This document shows, piece after piece, positions 17,712 to 27,464 of a stretch of 64,000 nucleotides of DNA. The translations under genes and the position numbers were made by a program. This stretch comes from Synechococcus sp. SynAce01 (GTDB lineage Bacteria > Cyanobacteriota > Cyanobacteriia > PCC-6307 > Cyanobiaceae). The stretch covers positions 1,488,001-1,552,000 of the forward strand of contig NZ_CP018091.1 in NCBI RefSeq assembly GCF_001885215.1, in the 5' to 3' direction. The first letter of the stretch is position 1; every line of letters starts with the position of its first letter. The notes beneath the pieces are model-generated. The model worked only from the letters and a program-made list of their open reading frames with translations, was not told the DNA's origin and ran no database searches.

Positions 17712-19139
17712 TCAGCCGGGCAGGAAGGGAAGCCTCACTTCGTCGCGCACTTTCAGCACCACCATCGAGGCATCGTCATCGAGTTGGTGGCCAGCGCCGA
17801 CGAAGCGATCCAGGCGGGCGAACAGGCGATCAAGGATGCCCTGGGCAGGCAGACCGGACCGGCTGGCGGATTGCAGGCATTGGATCAGCCGGTCTTCATC
17901 GAAGCGCTCCCCGCCCGGGCCGGCGGCTTCACTGACCCCATCGGTGTAATAGAGGATGACATCTCCGGGTTCGAGCACCACCTGCTGGCAGCCATAGTCC
18001 GCTTCGAGCTGCAGGCCGATCAGCAGGCCGGGGGCATCGAGCCGCTCGACCCGGTAGCCCTCGCGACGACAGATCAGTGGTGGATTGTGGGCCGCGTTGG
18101 CATAGCGCAGCACCCGGGTGAGTGGATCGAAATCGGAATAGAACAGCGTCACGAACCGATGCGAATGGGCCAGGTCTTCCTGGGCCAGCGCGTTGAGGTC
18201 GTGGAGGATGCGATCGGGCGGCAGACCGCTGAGCACCTCGGCCCGCAGCATGCCGCGCAACAGGGTCATCAGCAGGCCGGCCGGCACACCCTTGCCCATC
18301 ACATCGCCCATCACCAGGGCCCAGGGCGAGGTTTCCCGCTGACGGCCGAAATGCTGGGGGTGGGTCGGGATGAAGTCGTAGTAGTCACCGCCCACCTGGA
18401 AGGCCGGCCGGCAATGGGCTGCCAGCTCGATCCCCTCGATCACCGGGCAATCGTTGGGCAGGAGCTGGGCCTGGATTTCCGCGCCCGTACTCAGCTGGCG
18501 ATCGAGCCGTTCATGGCGGCGGCTGTCCTCCTGCAGCCATTCACTCTCGATGGCCACAGCGGTGAGGTCGGCCACCAGCTGGATGTGACGGCGATGGCTG
18601 TCGCTCCAGCTCAGGCCCTGGCTGGAGCCGAACACGTACAGCCGTCCCCACGGGTGGTTGCGGGCCACGACCGAGGTGCCGAACACCTGGGTCTCACCCA
18701 GCAACATGCCGACGTCCCGATCGAGCCGCAGGGCCACGGCTTCCTCTGCCGCTCCTTCCACTGGGGGTTGATTCGCCGGGGAGTGATGGGCCCTTGGCTG
18801 ATCGGCCAGGCTGATCAGCTGTCGCAGCAGGTCGTGGCTGCGCTCCGGCGGCGAGGCCTGGAACTGCTCCTTCCAGAGGCGCCCATCGGCATGGAACGGC
18901 ACCAGCAGGCTGCCCTCGGCTCCCACCAAGCGAGCGCTCACCAGTGGCACCAGCTCCAGAAACCGATTCAGATTGGTGAAACTGCGCAAGGCAAAGCCAA
19001 GCGAGGCAAGGAGTTCCTGGTTGCGGCTTTGTTCCCGGCTGAGGCTCTCGAGCAGCTGGCGCATCGAGGCCGTTGCCGTGAGCGAGGGATGCGGCCGAGG
19101 CGGCGGGGGTGGCACCCGTGGCGACGGCGCTCGGCTCAA
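17712..19139 (-). CDS. GAF-domain SpoIIE/PP2C serine phosphatase (RsbU-like)
   Basis: A 475-residue signalling protein. A Pro-rich start is followed by a GAF-like sensor region (about 35-215) and a C-terminal PP2C/SpoIIE domain (about 235-470) with FQVGGDYYDF, VMGDVMGKGVPAGLLM, NAAHNPP and YYTDGVSEA; the acidic residues in GDYYD, GDVMGKG and TDG match the metal ligands of the family. Such phosphatases reactivate anti-anti-sigma factors. No anti-sigma or STAS gene is nearby, so the partner is unknown. The start is uncertain: a TTG at 19139 opens the frame, and an internal ATG about 25 codons later also fits. Confidence 0.85.
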   Translation of the reverse strand: MSRAPSPRVPPPPPRPHPSLTATASMRQLLESLSREQSRNQELLASLGFALRSFTNLNRFLELVPLVSARLVGAEGSLLVPFHADGRLWKEQFQASPPERSHDLLRQLISLADQPRAHHSPANQPPVEGAAEEAVALRLDRDVGMLLGETQVFGTSVVARNHPWGRLYVFGSSQGLSWSDSHRRHIQLVADLTAVAIESEWLQEDSRRHERLDRQLSTGAEIQAQLLPNDCPVIEGIELAAHCRPAFQVGGDYYDFIPTHPQHFGRQRETSPWALVMGDVMGKGVPAGLLMTLLRGMLRAEVLSGLPPDRILHDLNALAQEDLAHSHRFVTLFYSDFDPLTRVLRYANAAHNPPLICRREGYRVERLDAPGLLIGLQLEADYGCQQVVLEPGDVILYYTDGVSEAAGPGGERFDEDRLIQCLQSASRSGLPAQGILDRLFARLDRFVGAGHQLDDDASMVVLKVRDEVRLPFLPG

Positions 19140-19215
19140 CGGGGCTCACCCCTTGGGTCGCGCAGGTTAGCAAGGTTTATTTGGGGCCCTGAGGCTGCTG
19201 CGTTCACCTGGTGGC

Positions 19216-20790
19216 TCAGGTCGCCAGCAGCGCTTCAACGAATTCGAAGCTGTTGAACGGCCGCAGATCACCAATGCCTTCGCCGGCGCCAACAAAGCGG
19301 ATCGGCAGACCGGCTTCCGAGGCCACCGCCAGGGCCACGCCGCCGCGGGCGCTGCCGTCGAGCTTGGTGAGCACCACGCCGGTGAGGCCGGCGGCGCTCG
19401 CGAAGGCCATCGCCTGGCGCAAGCCATTCTGACCCTGGCTGGCATCAAGCACCAACAGCGATTCCACCGCCGCCGAAGGCGCCAGCCGGTCGATGATGCG
19501 CCGCACCTTGGCCAGTTCTTCCATCAAGTTGTGCTTGGTCTGCAGCCGGCCGGCCGTGTCGACAAGCACCAGTTCGGTGCCCTTGGCCTGGGCGGCCCCG
19601 ATCGCATCGAACACCACGGCGGCGGGATCGGCGTTGGCGCTGGGGTTGGCGATCACCGGCACGCCGCTGCGCTCTCCCCAGACCGTGACCTGCTGCACCG
19701 CGGCCGCGCGGAAAGTGTCGGCGGCGGCGATCAGACAGCTGTAACCGCTGCGCACCGCCAGGTTGGCCAGCTTGCCCAGGGTGGTGGTCTTGCCGACCCC
19801 GTTCACGCCCACCAAAAGCCAGACATTGAGCTGATCCCGCTGGGGGGCCAGCAGGCTCTGGCCACTGGCGGTGATCGGTTGCTCCAGCAGGCCGCGCAGC
19901 TGCTCCTTGAGGAAACGGAAGCCCTCGGCAGGATCAACCACCTCGATGTTGAGCCGCTGGCGCAGGGCCTCCAGCACCTGATCGGTGGCCTGCACCCCGA
20001 CATCGGCCCGCAGCAGGAGGGTTTCCAGATCGTCGAGAACCTCGGGCGTGAGTGGGTCATCGCCGAGGGTGTCGAGCAACTGGGAGACAAAGCCCTGGCG
20101 GGATTTCTCCAGCCCACGGCGGAGCCGGCTCAGCCAGTCGATCTCCTCAAGCGACACCTGATCGACGCGGCGCCCCTGGGCGGCCAGCACCTCGGCCGAC
20201 CAGCTGAACTCGGCATCGAAGCTGCCCAGCTGGAGTTGGGGGGCTTCCGCTCCGGTGGTGGCGGCTGGCCTGGCGCTGGGAACAGCAGTGCTGGATTGGG
20301 AGGCCCCGGGTTCAATCGGGTCTGGCAGGAGTTCTGGGGCCTGCAGCTCGGACTGGCGTTGCTGACGCGCCGCCGCCGCCTGCTCCAGGAGCGACAGACC
20401 GGTCGCAGGTTTCTGGTCTGGCTCGGCGCTGGCGGGCTGGGTGGATTGGGGAGGCTGCTGCGGGGGAAGAGCGCCCGTGCGTTCTGGGGCCAGCTCAGCG
20501 GCTGGAGGGGTTGGGCTGGGTTCCTGCTTGGCCTGTTGCTCGGCCTTGAGTCGGGCGTAGGCCTGGCGCGCCCAGTCGAGGGCGTCCTGATCAACTCCCC
20601 CAGCCGCCAGCTCTGGCTCTAGCGGCGCCGGCGCGGCCAGCGGGGCGGCCTGGGAGGGTGCCTCCACGGCTGTCTGGCTGGCCTGCTTGGCTATCTGACT
20701 TGGCTCGGGGCTGGCCGGCTCAGCCTGATCGGCAGGACTTGCAGGCTCCGCAGCTGGGGCAGCTCTTCGTTTGAACCAGTCGAAGACCAT
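19216..20790 (-). CDS. ftsY: Signal recognition particle receptor FtsY
   Basis: SRP receptor GTPase for co-translational membrane targeting. The C-terminal NG part (about 215-524) has G1 GVNGVGKTTT (near 330), DTFRAAAVQQ, DTAGRLQTKHN and TKLDGSARGG. The first 200 residues are a low-complexity Ala/Pro/Gln/Glu A-domain beginning MVFDWFKRR, a common FtsY start. Transcribed after nusB with 22 bases between them. The long acidic A-domain is typical in cyanobacteria, though its length varies. Confidence 0.95.
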   Translation of the reverse strand: MVFDWFKRRAAPAAEPASPADQAEPASPEPSQIAKQASQTAVEAPSQAAPLAAPAPLEPELAAGGVDQDALDWARQAYARLKAEQQAKQEPSPTPPAAELAPERTGALPPQQPPQSTQPASAEPDQKPATGLSLLEQAAAARQQRQSELQAPELLPDPIEPGASQSSTAVPSARPAATTGAEAPQLQLGSFDAEFSWSAEVLAAQGRRVDQVSLEEIDWLSRLRRGLEKSRQGFVSQLLDTLGDDPLTPEVLDDLETLLLRADVGVQATDQVLEALRQRLNIEVVDPAEGFRFLKEQLRGLLEQPITASGQSLLAPQRDQLNVWLLVGVNGVGKTTTLGKLANLAVRSGYSCLIAAADTFRAAAVQQVTVWGERSGVPVIANPSANADPAAVVFDAIGAAQAKGTELVLVDTAGRLQTKHNLMEELAKVRRIIDRLAPSAAVESLLVLDASQGQNGLRQAMAFASAAGLTGVVLTKLDGSARGGVALAVASEAGLPIRFVGAGEGIGDLRPFNSFEFVEALLAT

Positions 20791-20812
20791 GGCTTGCTCA
20801 GGAGCGCGGAGT

Positions 20813-21427
20813 TCAGGCGGCCGTGGTGATCAGACGCCGCAGGACGCCATTGATCATCCGCCGGCCCTGGTCGTCGCTGTAGCGGTTGGCCAGCTCCACC
20901 GCTTCATTGCAGGCCACCGCCGCTGGCGTGCCAAAGCTGTAGAGGTCGACAGCAGCCAGGCGCAGGATGTCGCGGTCGATGCGGGGCAGCCGGGTCAGGC
21001 GCCAGCCCTCCATCACGCCATCGAGGCGCTGATCGAGATCGTCGCGTCGTTCCAGCACGGCCCGGGCCCGATCGAGGGCTCCGCGACGGATCTCCTCCTG
21101 ATCGGCGAGCATCAGCAGGCGAGGCAGTTCCAGGCTCGCCGAGAGGCGGTTGAGGGCTTGCTCGGCATGGGCCAGACCGTTGCGCAGGTGTTCGCGTACC
21201 CGGGGGATCTGGGCTTCGCCATCGATCAGTTCGCTGTCGAGCAGTTGCTGCTGGGCGTTCTGCAACTCCAGTTCCGAGCTGTCGAGCGTTTCACGCACGT
21301 GCTGATTGAGGCTGGCCAGGGCCTGACGCAGCAGGTGGTCGAGGGGAAGATCGGCCGGCGGCAGGCGGTCGCTGATCTGGCCGAGCATCAGCAGGGCCAG
21401 TTCTCGGGAGACGGATCGACTCTGCAT
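20813..21427 (-). CDS. nusB: Transcription antitermination factor NusB
   Basis: Binds boxA RNA with NusE/S10 in antitermination of rRNA operons. The 204-residue protein has the NusB C-terminal signature PRIDRDILRLAAVDL followed by AVACNEAVELANRYSDD and GRRMINGVLRRL. It is longer than the roughly 140-residue E. coli protein because of an inserted helical middle section, as in other cyanobacteria. I use ATG 21427; a TTG three bases earlier also opens the frame. Lies between the DUF502 gene and ftsY in a tight minus-strand run. Confidence 0.92.
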   Translation of the reverse strand: MQSRSVSRELALLMLGQISDRLPPADLPLDHLLRQALASLNQHVRETLDSSELELQNAQQQLLDSELIDGEAQIPRVREHLRNGLAHAEQALNRLSASLELPRLLMLADQEEIRRGALDRARAVLERRDDLDQRLDGVMEGWRLTRLPRIDRDILRLAAVDLYSFGTPAAVACNEAVELANRYSDDQGRRMINGVLRRLITTAA

Positions 21428-21456
21428 CAAGAGGTTAGGGAAGGGCTTGAGCGGAC

Positions 21457-22209
21457 TCAGGCCTTGGTCGGGGGGGTGGAGGAGAAGACAGGGGCGCGCA
21501 ACTGGGCCAGAAGGCTGGAAAAACTGCGGCTGGCCTTGCCGGCGCGATCATCATCGGGGCTGACGATCCCCGCCGAGATGATGGTGCGGAAAGCTTCTTC
21601 AACCGAGAGGTCGATGTCGCGCACGGAAGGTTCGGGCACCACCGCATACCAGCCGGTGGTGGGGTTGGGTGCCGTGGGGATGAACACGCTGAGCATGGGT
21701 TCGGGGAATCCGCTCTGCAGGGCTGCGCCCATTACCCCGGTGACAAAGCCGATCGCAAACAGCCCCTCGCGCGGGTATTCCACCAATACAACCCGACGGA
21801 AGCGGGTGGAATTGTCCCGAAAGACGGTTTCGAGCAGCTGCTTGAGGGTTTTGTAGACGGAGCCGGCCAGGGGAATGCGCTGCAGGGTTCCCTCGCCGAA
21901 ATCAAGCAGCCAGCGCCCAACAATGTTCCGCGCCATCAGACCGATCAGCAGGATGGCCAGCAGCGGCACCGACAGGCCAACTCCCAGGTTGATCAGGTCC
22001 TGGAGGAGCGGATTGAGGGTGTTGAACGGGTTGAACTGTTTCGGAATCGTGGTCAGAAAGGCCAGCACGAAACGGCTGAGCGTGGTCGCCAGCCAGATCG
22101 TGGTCGCCAAGGGGATGACCACCAGAAGCCCGGCGATCAGATCGTTCTTGAGGTCCTGCCGCAAGCGCCCTGCCAGGAGTTGATCAGATCTCGGACTCGA
22201 TTCAACCAA
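21457..22209 (-). CDS. DUF502-family membrane protein
   Basis: A 250-residue protein matching DUF502: a basic N-terminus, a first membrane helix (about 24-46, IAGLLVVIPLATTIWLA), a second (about 72-95, LGVGLSVPLLAILLIGLMA), then a conserved soluble part with IPLAGSVYKTLKQ, RRVVLVEYPREG and the FIPTAPNPTTGW motif. Function of the family is unknown. The frame opens with TTG at 22209 and no better start is seen. It precedes nusB by 29 bases on the same strand. Confidence 0.85.
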   Translation of the reverse strand: MVESSPRSDQLLAGRLRQDLKNDLIAGLLVVIPLATTIWLATTLSRFVLAFLTTIPKQFNPFNTLNPLLQDLINLGVGLSVPLLAILLIGLMARNIVGRWLLDFGEGTLQRIPLAGSVYKTLKQLLETVFRDNSTRFRRVVLVEYPREGLFAIGFVTGVMGAALQSGFPEPMLSVFIPTAPNPTTGWYAVVPEPSVRDIDLSVEEAFRTIISAGIVSPDDDRAGKASRSFSSLLAQLRAPVFSSTPPTKA

Positions 22210-22279
22210 CGGTGGAGTCCGGCAGACCGGCGTTCAGAAAACTGGCACCAACTTAGCCAGCCATCGACTGGAGTGTTCC

Positions 22280-22930
22280 TTACAGGACAGCGGCCAGGGC
22301 CACCAGGGTGAAGGCGATGGTCAGGGCGATCGCGGCTGCCGTGCCTCCGTAGAGACGCTGGTTCACGGCAATGCCGCTGGCCCGTTCCTCCTGTTGGAGT
22401 TGCTGCTCCATCTGCTGGAGCTGGCGGTCGATGAAACCGCGCGCCGCCTCAAGTTTCTGCTCGGGGGTGGCTTGGGCTGGAACCTGTCCGGCCTGTTCGG
22501 CCTGCTGGACGAGTTGCTGGATCACCTCCGGATTCTCGCTCTGCTGCTTGGCCATCTCGAACTGGCTGCGTCGGGCGGCCAGGGCCTGCTCGTTCTGGGT
22601 CGTGAGCTCTCCGTCACCCGTGATCGTCAATGGCACCGCCACGGCGAGGGCGACGGCCAGCACGGCGGCCAGCGCCATCACCAGCCAGCGCAGCGGTGTG
22701 CGTGTCTGATCGGGATGGTCGAGGCGGGAGCCGAACAGCATCAATAACAGTCCCACCAAGGCCATGGGCGCCTGGCTGATCAGCCGCTCCAGCACCACCT
22801 GAACGAAGGCCGGCTCGTCCCAGTTGCCAAGGGCGGCGACGGCCATCACCTGGAAAAGCAGCAGCACGACCAGAGTGAGGCCGAGCCAACGCAGCAGATA
22901 GCCGAGACGTCCGGAGGTTGCAGTGGTCAC
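22280..22930 (-). CDS. HpsJ-like four-helix membrane protein
   Basis: A 216-residue membrane protein. After a short start (TTATSGRLGYLLRWLG) there are helices at about 12-35, 48-66, 72-92 and at the extreme C-terminus (about 192-214). Between helices 3 and 4 is a Gln/Glu-rich predicted coiled coil (about 100-185). This resembles cyanobacterial proteins named HpsJ after a hormogonium polysaccharide-secretion gene; that link is from memory of the family and tentative. GTG at 22930 is chosen because the frame upstream runs antisense through queG. It is divergent from queG, 32 bases apart. Confidence 0.6.
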   Translation of the reverse strand: MTTATSGRLGYLLRWLGLTLVVLLLFQVMAVAALGNWDEPAFVQVVLERLISQAPMALVGLLLMLFGSRLDHPDQTRTPLRWLVMALAAVLAVALAVAVPLTITGDGELTTQNEQALAARRSQFEMAKQQSENPEVIQQLVQQAEQAGQVPAQATPEQKLEAARGFIDRQLQQMEQQLQQEERASGIAVNQRLYGGTAAAIALTIAFTLVALAAVL

Positions 22931-22962
22931 AACAAAATGAATGGTGTACGGGAACTTTACGG

Positions 22963-23961
22963 ATGAGCTCGGAGCCCCCCCAGCCCCGGCCAGCCAGCAG
23001 TGCCCCCGGCGGCGCCACAGAATCGATGGCGGCCCTGGCCTTGGCTCTGAAGCGGGAAGCGGCTGCCCTGGGGTTTGAGCCGGTCGGTATCGCCGCCGTG
23101 CCAGGCGGGGAGAGGTTGCAGCTGCGCACCGCCTCGCTGCAACGCTGGCTGGCGGCAGGCCATCAGGCCACGATGACCTGGATGGCCGACCCCAGGCGAC
23201 AGCGGATCGAGGACCTGCTGTCGGGGGTGACCAGCCTGCTGGCGGTGGGGCTGAATTACCACGTGGCCGTGGAGCGGGCACCAGGCAGCCTGGCGGTGGC
23301 GCGCTACGGCTGGGGCCGCGACTATCACCGGCTGATCGATGGCCGCTTGCGTCGGTTGGGCCGCTGGCTGGAGCGTCAGCGGCCGGGGGTGCGCTGGCGT
23401 GTCTGCGTCGATAGCGCACCGCTGCTGGACAAGGCCTGGGCCGAGCAGGCTGGTCTGGGCTGGATCGGCAAGAACGGCAACGTGATCCACCGGCGTCGGG
23501 GCTCCTGGTTCCTGATCGGCCACCTGCTCACCAACCTGGAGTTACCGGCCGATGCTCCGGCCGAACCCCTCTGCGGCAGCTGCAGCCGCTGCATCGATGC
23601 CTGCCCCACCGGCGCCATTGCCGAACCGTTCGTGGTGGATGCCCGCCGCTGCATCGCCTTTCACACGATCGAGAACCGCGATGCGCGCTTGCCGGCGGAG
23701 ATCAGCGCCGCGATGGGCCCTTGGGTGGCCGGTTGCGACATCTGTCAGGACGTCTGCCCCTGGAACCACCAGCCTTTGATCAGCAGCAGCGATCCCGATC
23801 TGCAACCGAAGCCGTGGATGCTCGATCTGAAGGCCGAGGAGGCCCTGGGCTGGAGCGATCAGCACTGGGACAGTCAACTGCGGGCCTCCGCCCTGCGCCG
23901 CATCAAGCCCTGGATGTGGCGCCGCAATCTGCTGGCTGGCCGCGGCGGTTTCGGCCCCTAG
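22963..23961 (+). CDS. queG: Epoxyqueuosine reductase QueG
   Basis: Cobalamin/Fe-S enzyme for the last step of queuosine synthesis in tRNA. The 332-residue protein has the QueG N-domain (VGLNYHV, DSAPLLDKAWAEQAGLGW, GKNGNVI) and two [4Fe-4S] ferredoxin motifs, CGSCSRCIDACPTGA (about 203-217) and CDICQDVCPW (about 262-271). The C-terminal HEAT-like domain of some homologues is short here. ATG at 22963 gives the best N-terminus; an upstream ATG at 22918 would overlap the HpsJ-like start. The TPR gene follows after 17 bases. Confidence 0.93.
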   Translation: MSSEPPQPRPASSAPGGATESMAALALALKREAAALGFEPVGIAAVPGGERLQLRTASLQRWLAAGHQATMTWMADPRRQRIEDLLSGVTSLLAVGLNYHVAVERAPGSLAVARYGWGRDYHRLIDGRLRRLGRWLERQRPGVRWRVCVDSAPLLDKAWAEQAGLGWIGKNGNVIHRRRGSWFLIGHLLTNLELPADAPAEPLCGSCSRCIDACPTGAIAEPFVVDARRCIAFHTIENRDARLPAEISAAMGPWVAGCDICQDVCPWNHQPLISSSDPDLQPKPWMLDLKAEEALGWSDQHWDSQLRASALRRIKPWMWRRNLLAGRGGFGP

Positions 23962-23978
23962 GCTGAATTCTGAAACGA

Positions 23979-24920
23979 ATGGCAGCCATGGCACCGCGCT
24001 GGATGCAAACTCTGGCGGCTGCGCCCCTGGCCCTGAGTCTGGCCATGGCCGGGGTTGTGCTGCCGGCCGCGGCGGCGCGTGCCCTGGTTCCCTACACCTT
24101 TTTGCCCAGTTCCAAGGAACTGGAATCTGCTGGTTTAGGCATTGCCCAGGCCGCCTCTCGCCTGTTGCGTCTCGGCCAGGCCGAAGATGCGGCCCGGCTG
24201 GCCAGCCTCACGGTCCAGTTGCTGCCGGACGATCCCCGGGGCTGGGTGTTACTGGCCGAGGCGCAGTTGCGCAGCGACAATCCGGCCCTGGCCAGCATTT
24301 CCCTGGCCAGGGCCAAGGAGCTCGACCCCCGCAATCCCGGCATCTGGTTCGCCCAGGGCTCGATCGCCTTGCGACAAGGCCAACCGGAGCAGGCAGTCGG
24401 CCTCCTGCAACAGGGCCTGAAATTCGATGGAAAGAACGCCGGCGCCTACTTCGATCTGGGCAACGCCCACCTGCTGCTGAGCAATCCCAACGGTGCCCTG
24501 GCCGCCTTCGGGCGCGCCTCGGAGCTGCGCAAAGACTTCTGGGAGGCGATCAACAACCAGGGCCTGGTGCTCTACGAGCTGGGCCGGCGTGACCAGGCGA
24601 TCGAGCGCTGGCGCCGTTGCCTGAAGATCAATGCAACGGCCGCTGAGCCGATGCTGGCCCTGGCCACGGCCCTGCACACCGGCGGCGGTTCCGCCCAAGA
24701 GGCCCAGCGGCTGGCCAGCGAAGCCCTGGCGATCGAGCCGAACTACGTGCTCGATGCCTATCAGAAAGAACAGCTTTGGGGGGAGCGTCTGCGCCTCAGC
24801 GCCCAGACCCTGCTCAGCCAGCCGGAGCTGAAGAGTGCCGTTGACCGAGCGAACGCCAATGCCACCGGCAGCACCGATTCTGGAGAAGAGGCTGGCGAGG
24901 GGGGCTCCCGGAACGAGTAA
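23979..24920 (+). CDS. Exported TPR-repeat protein
   Basis: A 313-residue protein with an N-terminal signal peptide (hydrophobic core around 10-35, ending AAAARA) and a run of tetratricopeptide repeats about 60-270, for example DPRGWVLLAEAQL and NAGAYFDLGNAHLLLSNPNGALAAF. The C-terminus is acidic and Gly-rich. Likely a periplasmic or thylakoid-lumen protein-interaction scaffold; its partner is unknown. A TAGGCT sequence overlaps the queG stop just upstream. Confidence 0.8.
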   Translation: MAAMAPRWMQTLAAAPLALSLAMAGVVLPAAAARALVPYTFLPSSKELESAGLGIAQAASRLLRLGQAEDAARLASLTVQLLPDDPRGWVLLAEAQLRSDNPALASISLARAKELDPRNPGIWFAQGSIALRQGQPEQAVGLLQQGLKFDGKNAGAYFDLGNAHLLLSNPNGALAAFGRASELRKDFWEAINNQGLVLYELGRRDQAIERWRRCLKINATAAEPMLALATALHTGGGSAQEAQRLASEALAIEPNYVLDAYQKEQLWGERLRLSAQTLLSQPELKSAVDRANANATGSTDSGEEAGEGGSRNE

Positions 24921-24960
24921 GCGAGCCCCAGGCCGGCCCAGCCCACCCAGACGTGATCTG

Positions 24961-24966
24961 TAGGCT
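24961..24966 (+). promoter_or_regulatory. Candidate -10 element (TAGGCT) upstream of the topoisomerase A subunit
   Basis: TAGGCT fits the loose TAnnnT form seen before several genes in this window and lies 33-38 bases before the ATG at 24999, a normal promoter-to-start distance. No -35 hexamer is recognisable. Confidence 0.3.
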
Positions 24967-24998
24967 GAGCCCCTTCCGCCCCAAGACACCAGACCCGG

Positions 24999-27464
24999 AT
25001 GGCTGAGGAGCGCGTTCTGCCGATTGCTCTGCATCAGGAGATGCAGCGCTCCTACCTCGAGTACGCCATGAGCGTGATCGTGGGCCGGGCCCTTCCCGAT
25101 GTGCGCGATGGGCTCAAGCCGGTGCAACGGCGCGTCCTCTTCGCGATGCAGGAGCTGGGGCTCACCCCCGATCGGCCCTACCGCAAGTGCGCCCGGGTGG
25201 TGGGTGATGTGCTCGGCAAATACCATCCCCACGGCGACCAGGCTGTCTATGACGCCTTGGTGCGGATGGCGCAGACCTTCTCCAGCCGTCACCCGCTGCT
25301 GGATGGCCACGGCAACTTCGGCTCGGTCGATGACGATCCGCCGGCGGCGATGCGCTACACGGAGATCCGGCTGGCCCCGATCGCCAACGAGGGCCTGCTC
25401 GACGAAATCAGCAGCGATACCGTCGATTTTGCGCCGAATTTCGACGCCTCCCAGCAGGAGCCCACCGTGCTGCCGGCCCTGCTGCCCTTCCTGTTGCTCA
25501 ACGGCTGCACCGGCATTGCCGTGGGCATGGCCACCAGCATTCCGCCCCACAACCTGGCCGAGGTGGTGGAGGCCCTGATCGCCCTGATCCGCAACCCCGA
25601 GCTCAGCGATGACAAGCTGCTCGAGCTGGTGCCCGGACCCGATTTCCCCACCGGCGGTGAGGTCCTCACCGGCAGTGGTGTGCGGGACACCTATCTCAAC
25701 GGCCGCGGCAGCATCCCGATGCGAGGCGTGGCCCATATCGAGGAGATCCAGCCGGGCAAGGGGCGCCACCGCCGCGGTGCCGTTGTGATCACCGAGCTGC
25801 CCTATCAGCTCAGCAAGGCGGGCTGGATCGAGAAGCTGGCCGATCAGGTCAACGACGGCAAGATCGGCGGCATCGCTGACATTCGCGATGAAAGCGACCG
25901 CGACGGCATGCGCGTGGTGGTGGAGGTGCGCCGCGACGGCGATCCCGAAAAGGTGCTGGGCGAGCTGCAGCGCCGCACCGCCCTGCAGAGCAATTTCGGC
26001 GCGATCCTGTTGGCCCTGGTGGACGGCCAACCGCGCCAGCTCAGCCTGCGCCAGCTGCTCCAGCACTTTCTGGAGTATCGGGAGCACACGATCATTCGCC
26101 GCACCCGCCACGCGCTCAAGCGCACCGAAGACCGCCTCGAGGTGGTCGAAGGCTTGATCCGGGCGCTGGATTCCCTGCCTGAGGTGATCGAGCGGATCCA
26201 GGCGGCCACGGATGCGGCGAGCGCCAGGGCCAGCCTGCAGGTCCACCTCGAATTAACGGAACGCCAGGCCGAAGCGGTGCTGGCGATGCCGCTGCGGCGG
26301 CTCACCAGCCTGGAGCAGGACGGCCTGCGCAAGGAAGCCGGCGAACTGGCCCAGGAACGGGAGCGGTTGCGTCACCTGCTCGACGACCGCCAGTCGCTGC
26401 TCGACGCGATGGTGGTAGAGCTCAGGAGCCTGAAGAAGCGCTTCGCCACGCCCCGGCGCACCCGCCTGGTCAGTGGTGGTGATGCCCTGGTGGCCCAGCG
26501 GGCTGCGGCGATTCGGCCTACCACCGAACTGCAGCGCCAGCAGGCCCTTAATGCCCTGCCGCCTGACGGTCGCCTGCTGATTCAGGCCGACGGTCAGCTG
26601 CGCATCCTCGGTCCCCAGATGCTGGGCCGCCTCCACCTCGACGAGGCAGCGCCGATCGGCGAGCACCCATCCCCAGCCCGGCTGATCCTGCCGATCGCGG
26701 CCAAGCCGGCCCTGCTGGCCTTTAGTGCCACGGGCAAGGTGGCCATGCTGCGCTGGGAGTTCGCCGCCCAGCAGAACGGCGGCATTGAAAAGTTCCTGCC
26801 CGAGAGCCTGGGCGGTGATGGCGTCCGCCAGTTGTTGCCGCTGGGCAAGAAACCGCAGGGCAGCCTCGGGCTGCTCAGCAGTGATGGCCGCTTCAAGCGC
26901 CTGCCGATCGAAACATTTCTGGAGCTCTCCGGCCGCGCCGCCACGGTGCTGAAGCTCAAGGACGGGATCGAGCTCTGCCGGGTGGTCGAGTGCCAGGAGG
27001 GGGAAGACCTGCTGGTGGCCAGCAGCACCGGCCGGATGCTGCGCCTTGTGGTCAACGACGCCACCGTGCCGCTGATGGGCAAGACGGCCCAGGGGCCTGT
27101 GTTGATGCGCTTGTTGCCGGGAGAAACAATCGTCGGAGCCGCCTCGGTTTCAGCGGATGGCGACGTGCTTCTGGCCAGCCGGCATGGCCAGATCAAGCGC
27201 CTGCAGGTCAAGAGTCTGCGCTTGTGTGAACGGGGCGATCTCGGCCAGATCGGCCTGCGCTTCGAGCGCCGCGACGATGTGCTGGTGGATCTGCAGGCCG
27301 CCACGGCGGCCGTGGTGGCGGCCGTGATGGTGGGCGGGCGCAGTCTGCGGCTGAAGGTGGCGGACCTGGAGCGGCAGGGCAGCTCGGGCTGCGGCCAGCC
27401 ATGTGCGCTCAAGCCGGGAGAAATCCTGCAGGAACTGGTGCCGCTGCTCGAGTCGCCCGCCTAG
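24999..27464 (+). CDS. Type IIA topoisomerase subunit A (GyrA/ParC-like, no GyrA box seen)
   Basis: DNA breakage-reunion subunit of gyrase or topoisomerase IV, 821 residues. The N-terminal part has [37 protein letters not shown] and the catalytic Tyr120 in [10 protein letters not shown] tower and coiled-coil section (about 340-480) and six-blade C-terminal domain follow. I see no QRRGGxG GyrA box at the start of the C-terminal domain, which points to a ParC-like role rather than negative supercoiling. The residue matching E. coli GyrA Ser83 in the quinolone-resistance region is Gln81. Its 3' end overlaps convergent glcF by 56 bases. Confidence 0.85.
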   Translation: MAEERVLPIALHQEMQRSYLEYAMSVIVGRALPDVRDGLKPVQRRVLFAMQELGLTPDRPYRKCARVVGDVLGKYHPHGDQAVYDALVRMAQTFSSRHPLLDGHGNFGSVDDDPPAAMRYTEIRLAPIANEGLLDEISSDTVDFAPNFDASQQEPTVLPALLPFLLLNGCTGIAVGMATSIPPHNLAEVVEALIALIRNPELSDDKLLELVPGPDFPTGGEVLTGSGVRDTYLNGRGSIPMRGVAHIEEIQPGKGRHRRGAVVITELPYQLSKAGWIEKLADQVNDGKIGGIADIRDESDRDGMRVVVEVRRDGDPEKVLGELQRRTALQSNFGAILLALVDGQPRQLSLRQLLQHFLEYREHTIIRRTRHALKRTEDRLEVVEGLIRALDSLPEVIERIQAATDAASARASLQVHLELTERQAEAVLAMPLRRLTSLEQDGLRKEAGELAQERERLRHLLDDRQSLLDAMVVELRSLKKRFATPRRTRLVSGGDALVAQRAAAIRPTTELQRQQALNALPPDGRLLIQADGQLRILGPQMLGRLHLDEAAPIGEHPSPARLILPIAAKPALLAFSATGKVAMLRWEFAAQQNGGIEKFLPESLGGDGVRQLLPLGKKPQGSLGLLSSDGRFKRLPIETFLELSGRAATVLKLKDGIELCRVVECQEGEDLLVASSTGRMLRLVVNDATVPLMGKTAQGPVLMRLLPGETIVGAASVSADGDVLLASRHGQIKRLQVKSLRLCERGDLGQIGLRFERRDDVLVDLQAATAAVVAAVMVGGRSLRLKVADLERQGSSGCGQPCALKPGEILQELVPLLESPA

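Noticed and set aside
17286-19256. A 656-codon open frame opposite argH and the phosphatase
   Set aside because: It crosses two well-defined genes on the other strand and has no recognisable domain; high GC makes stop codons rare on both strands.
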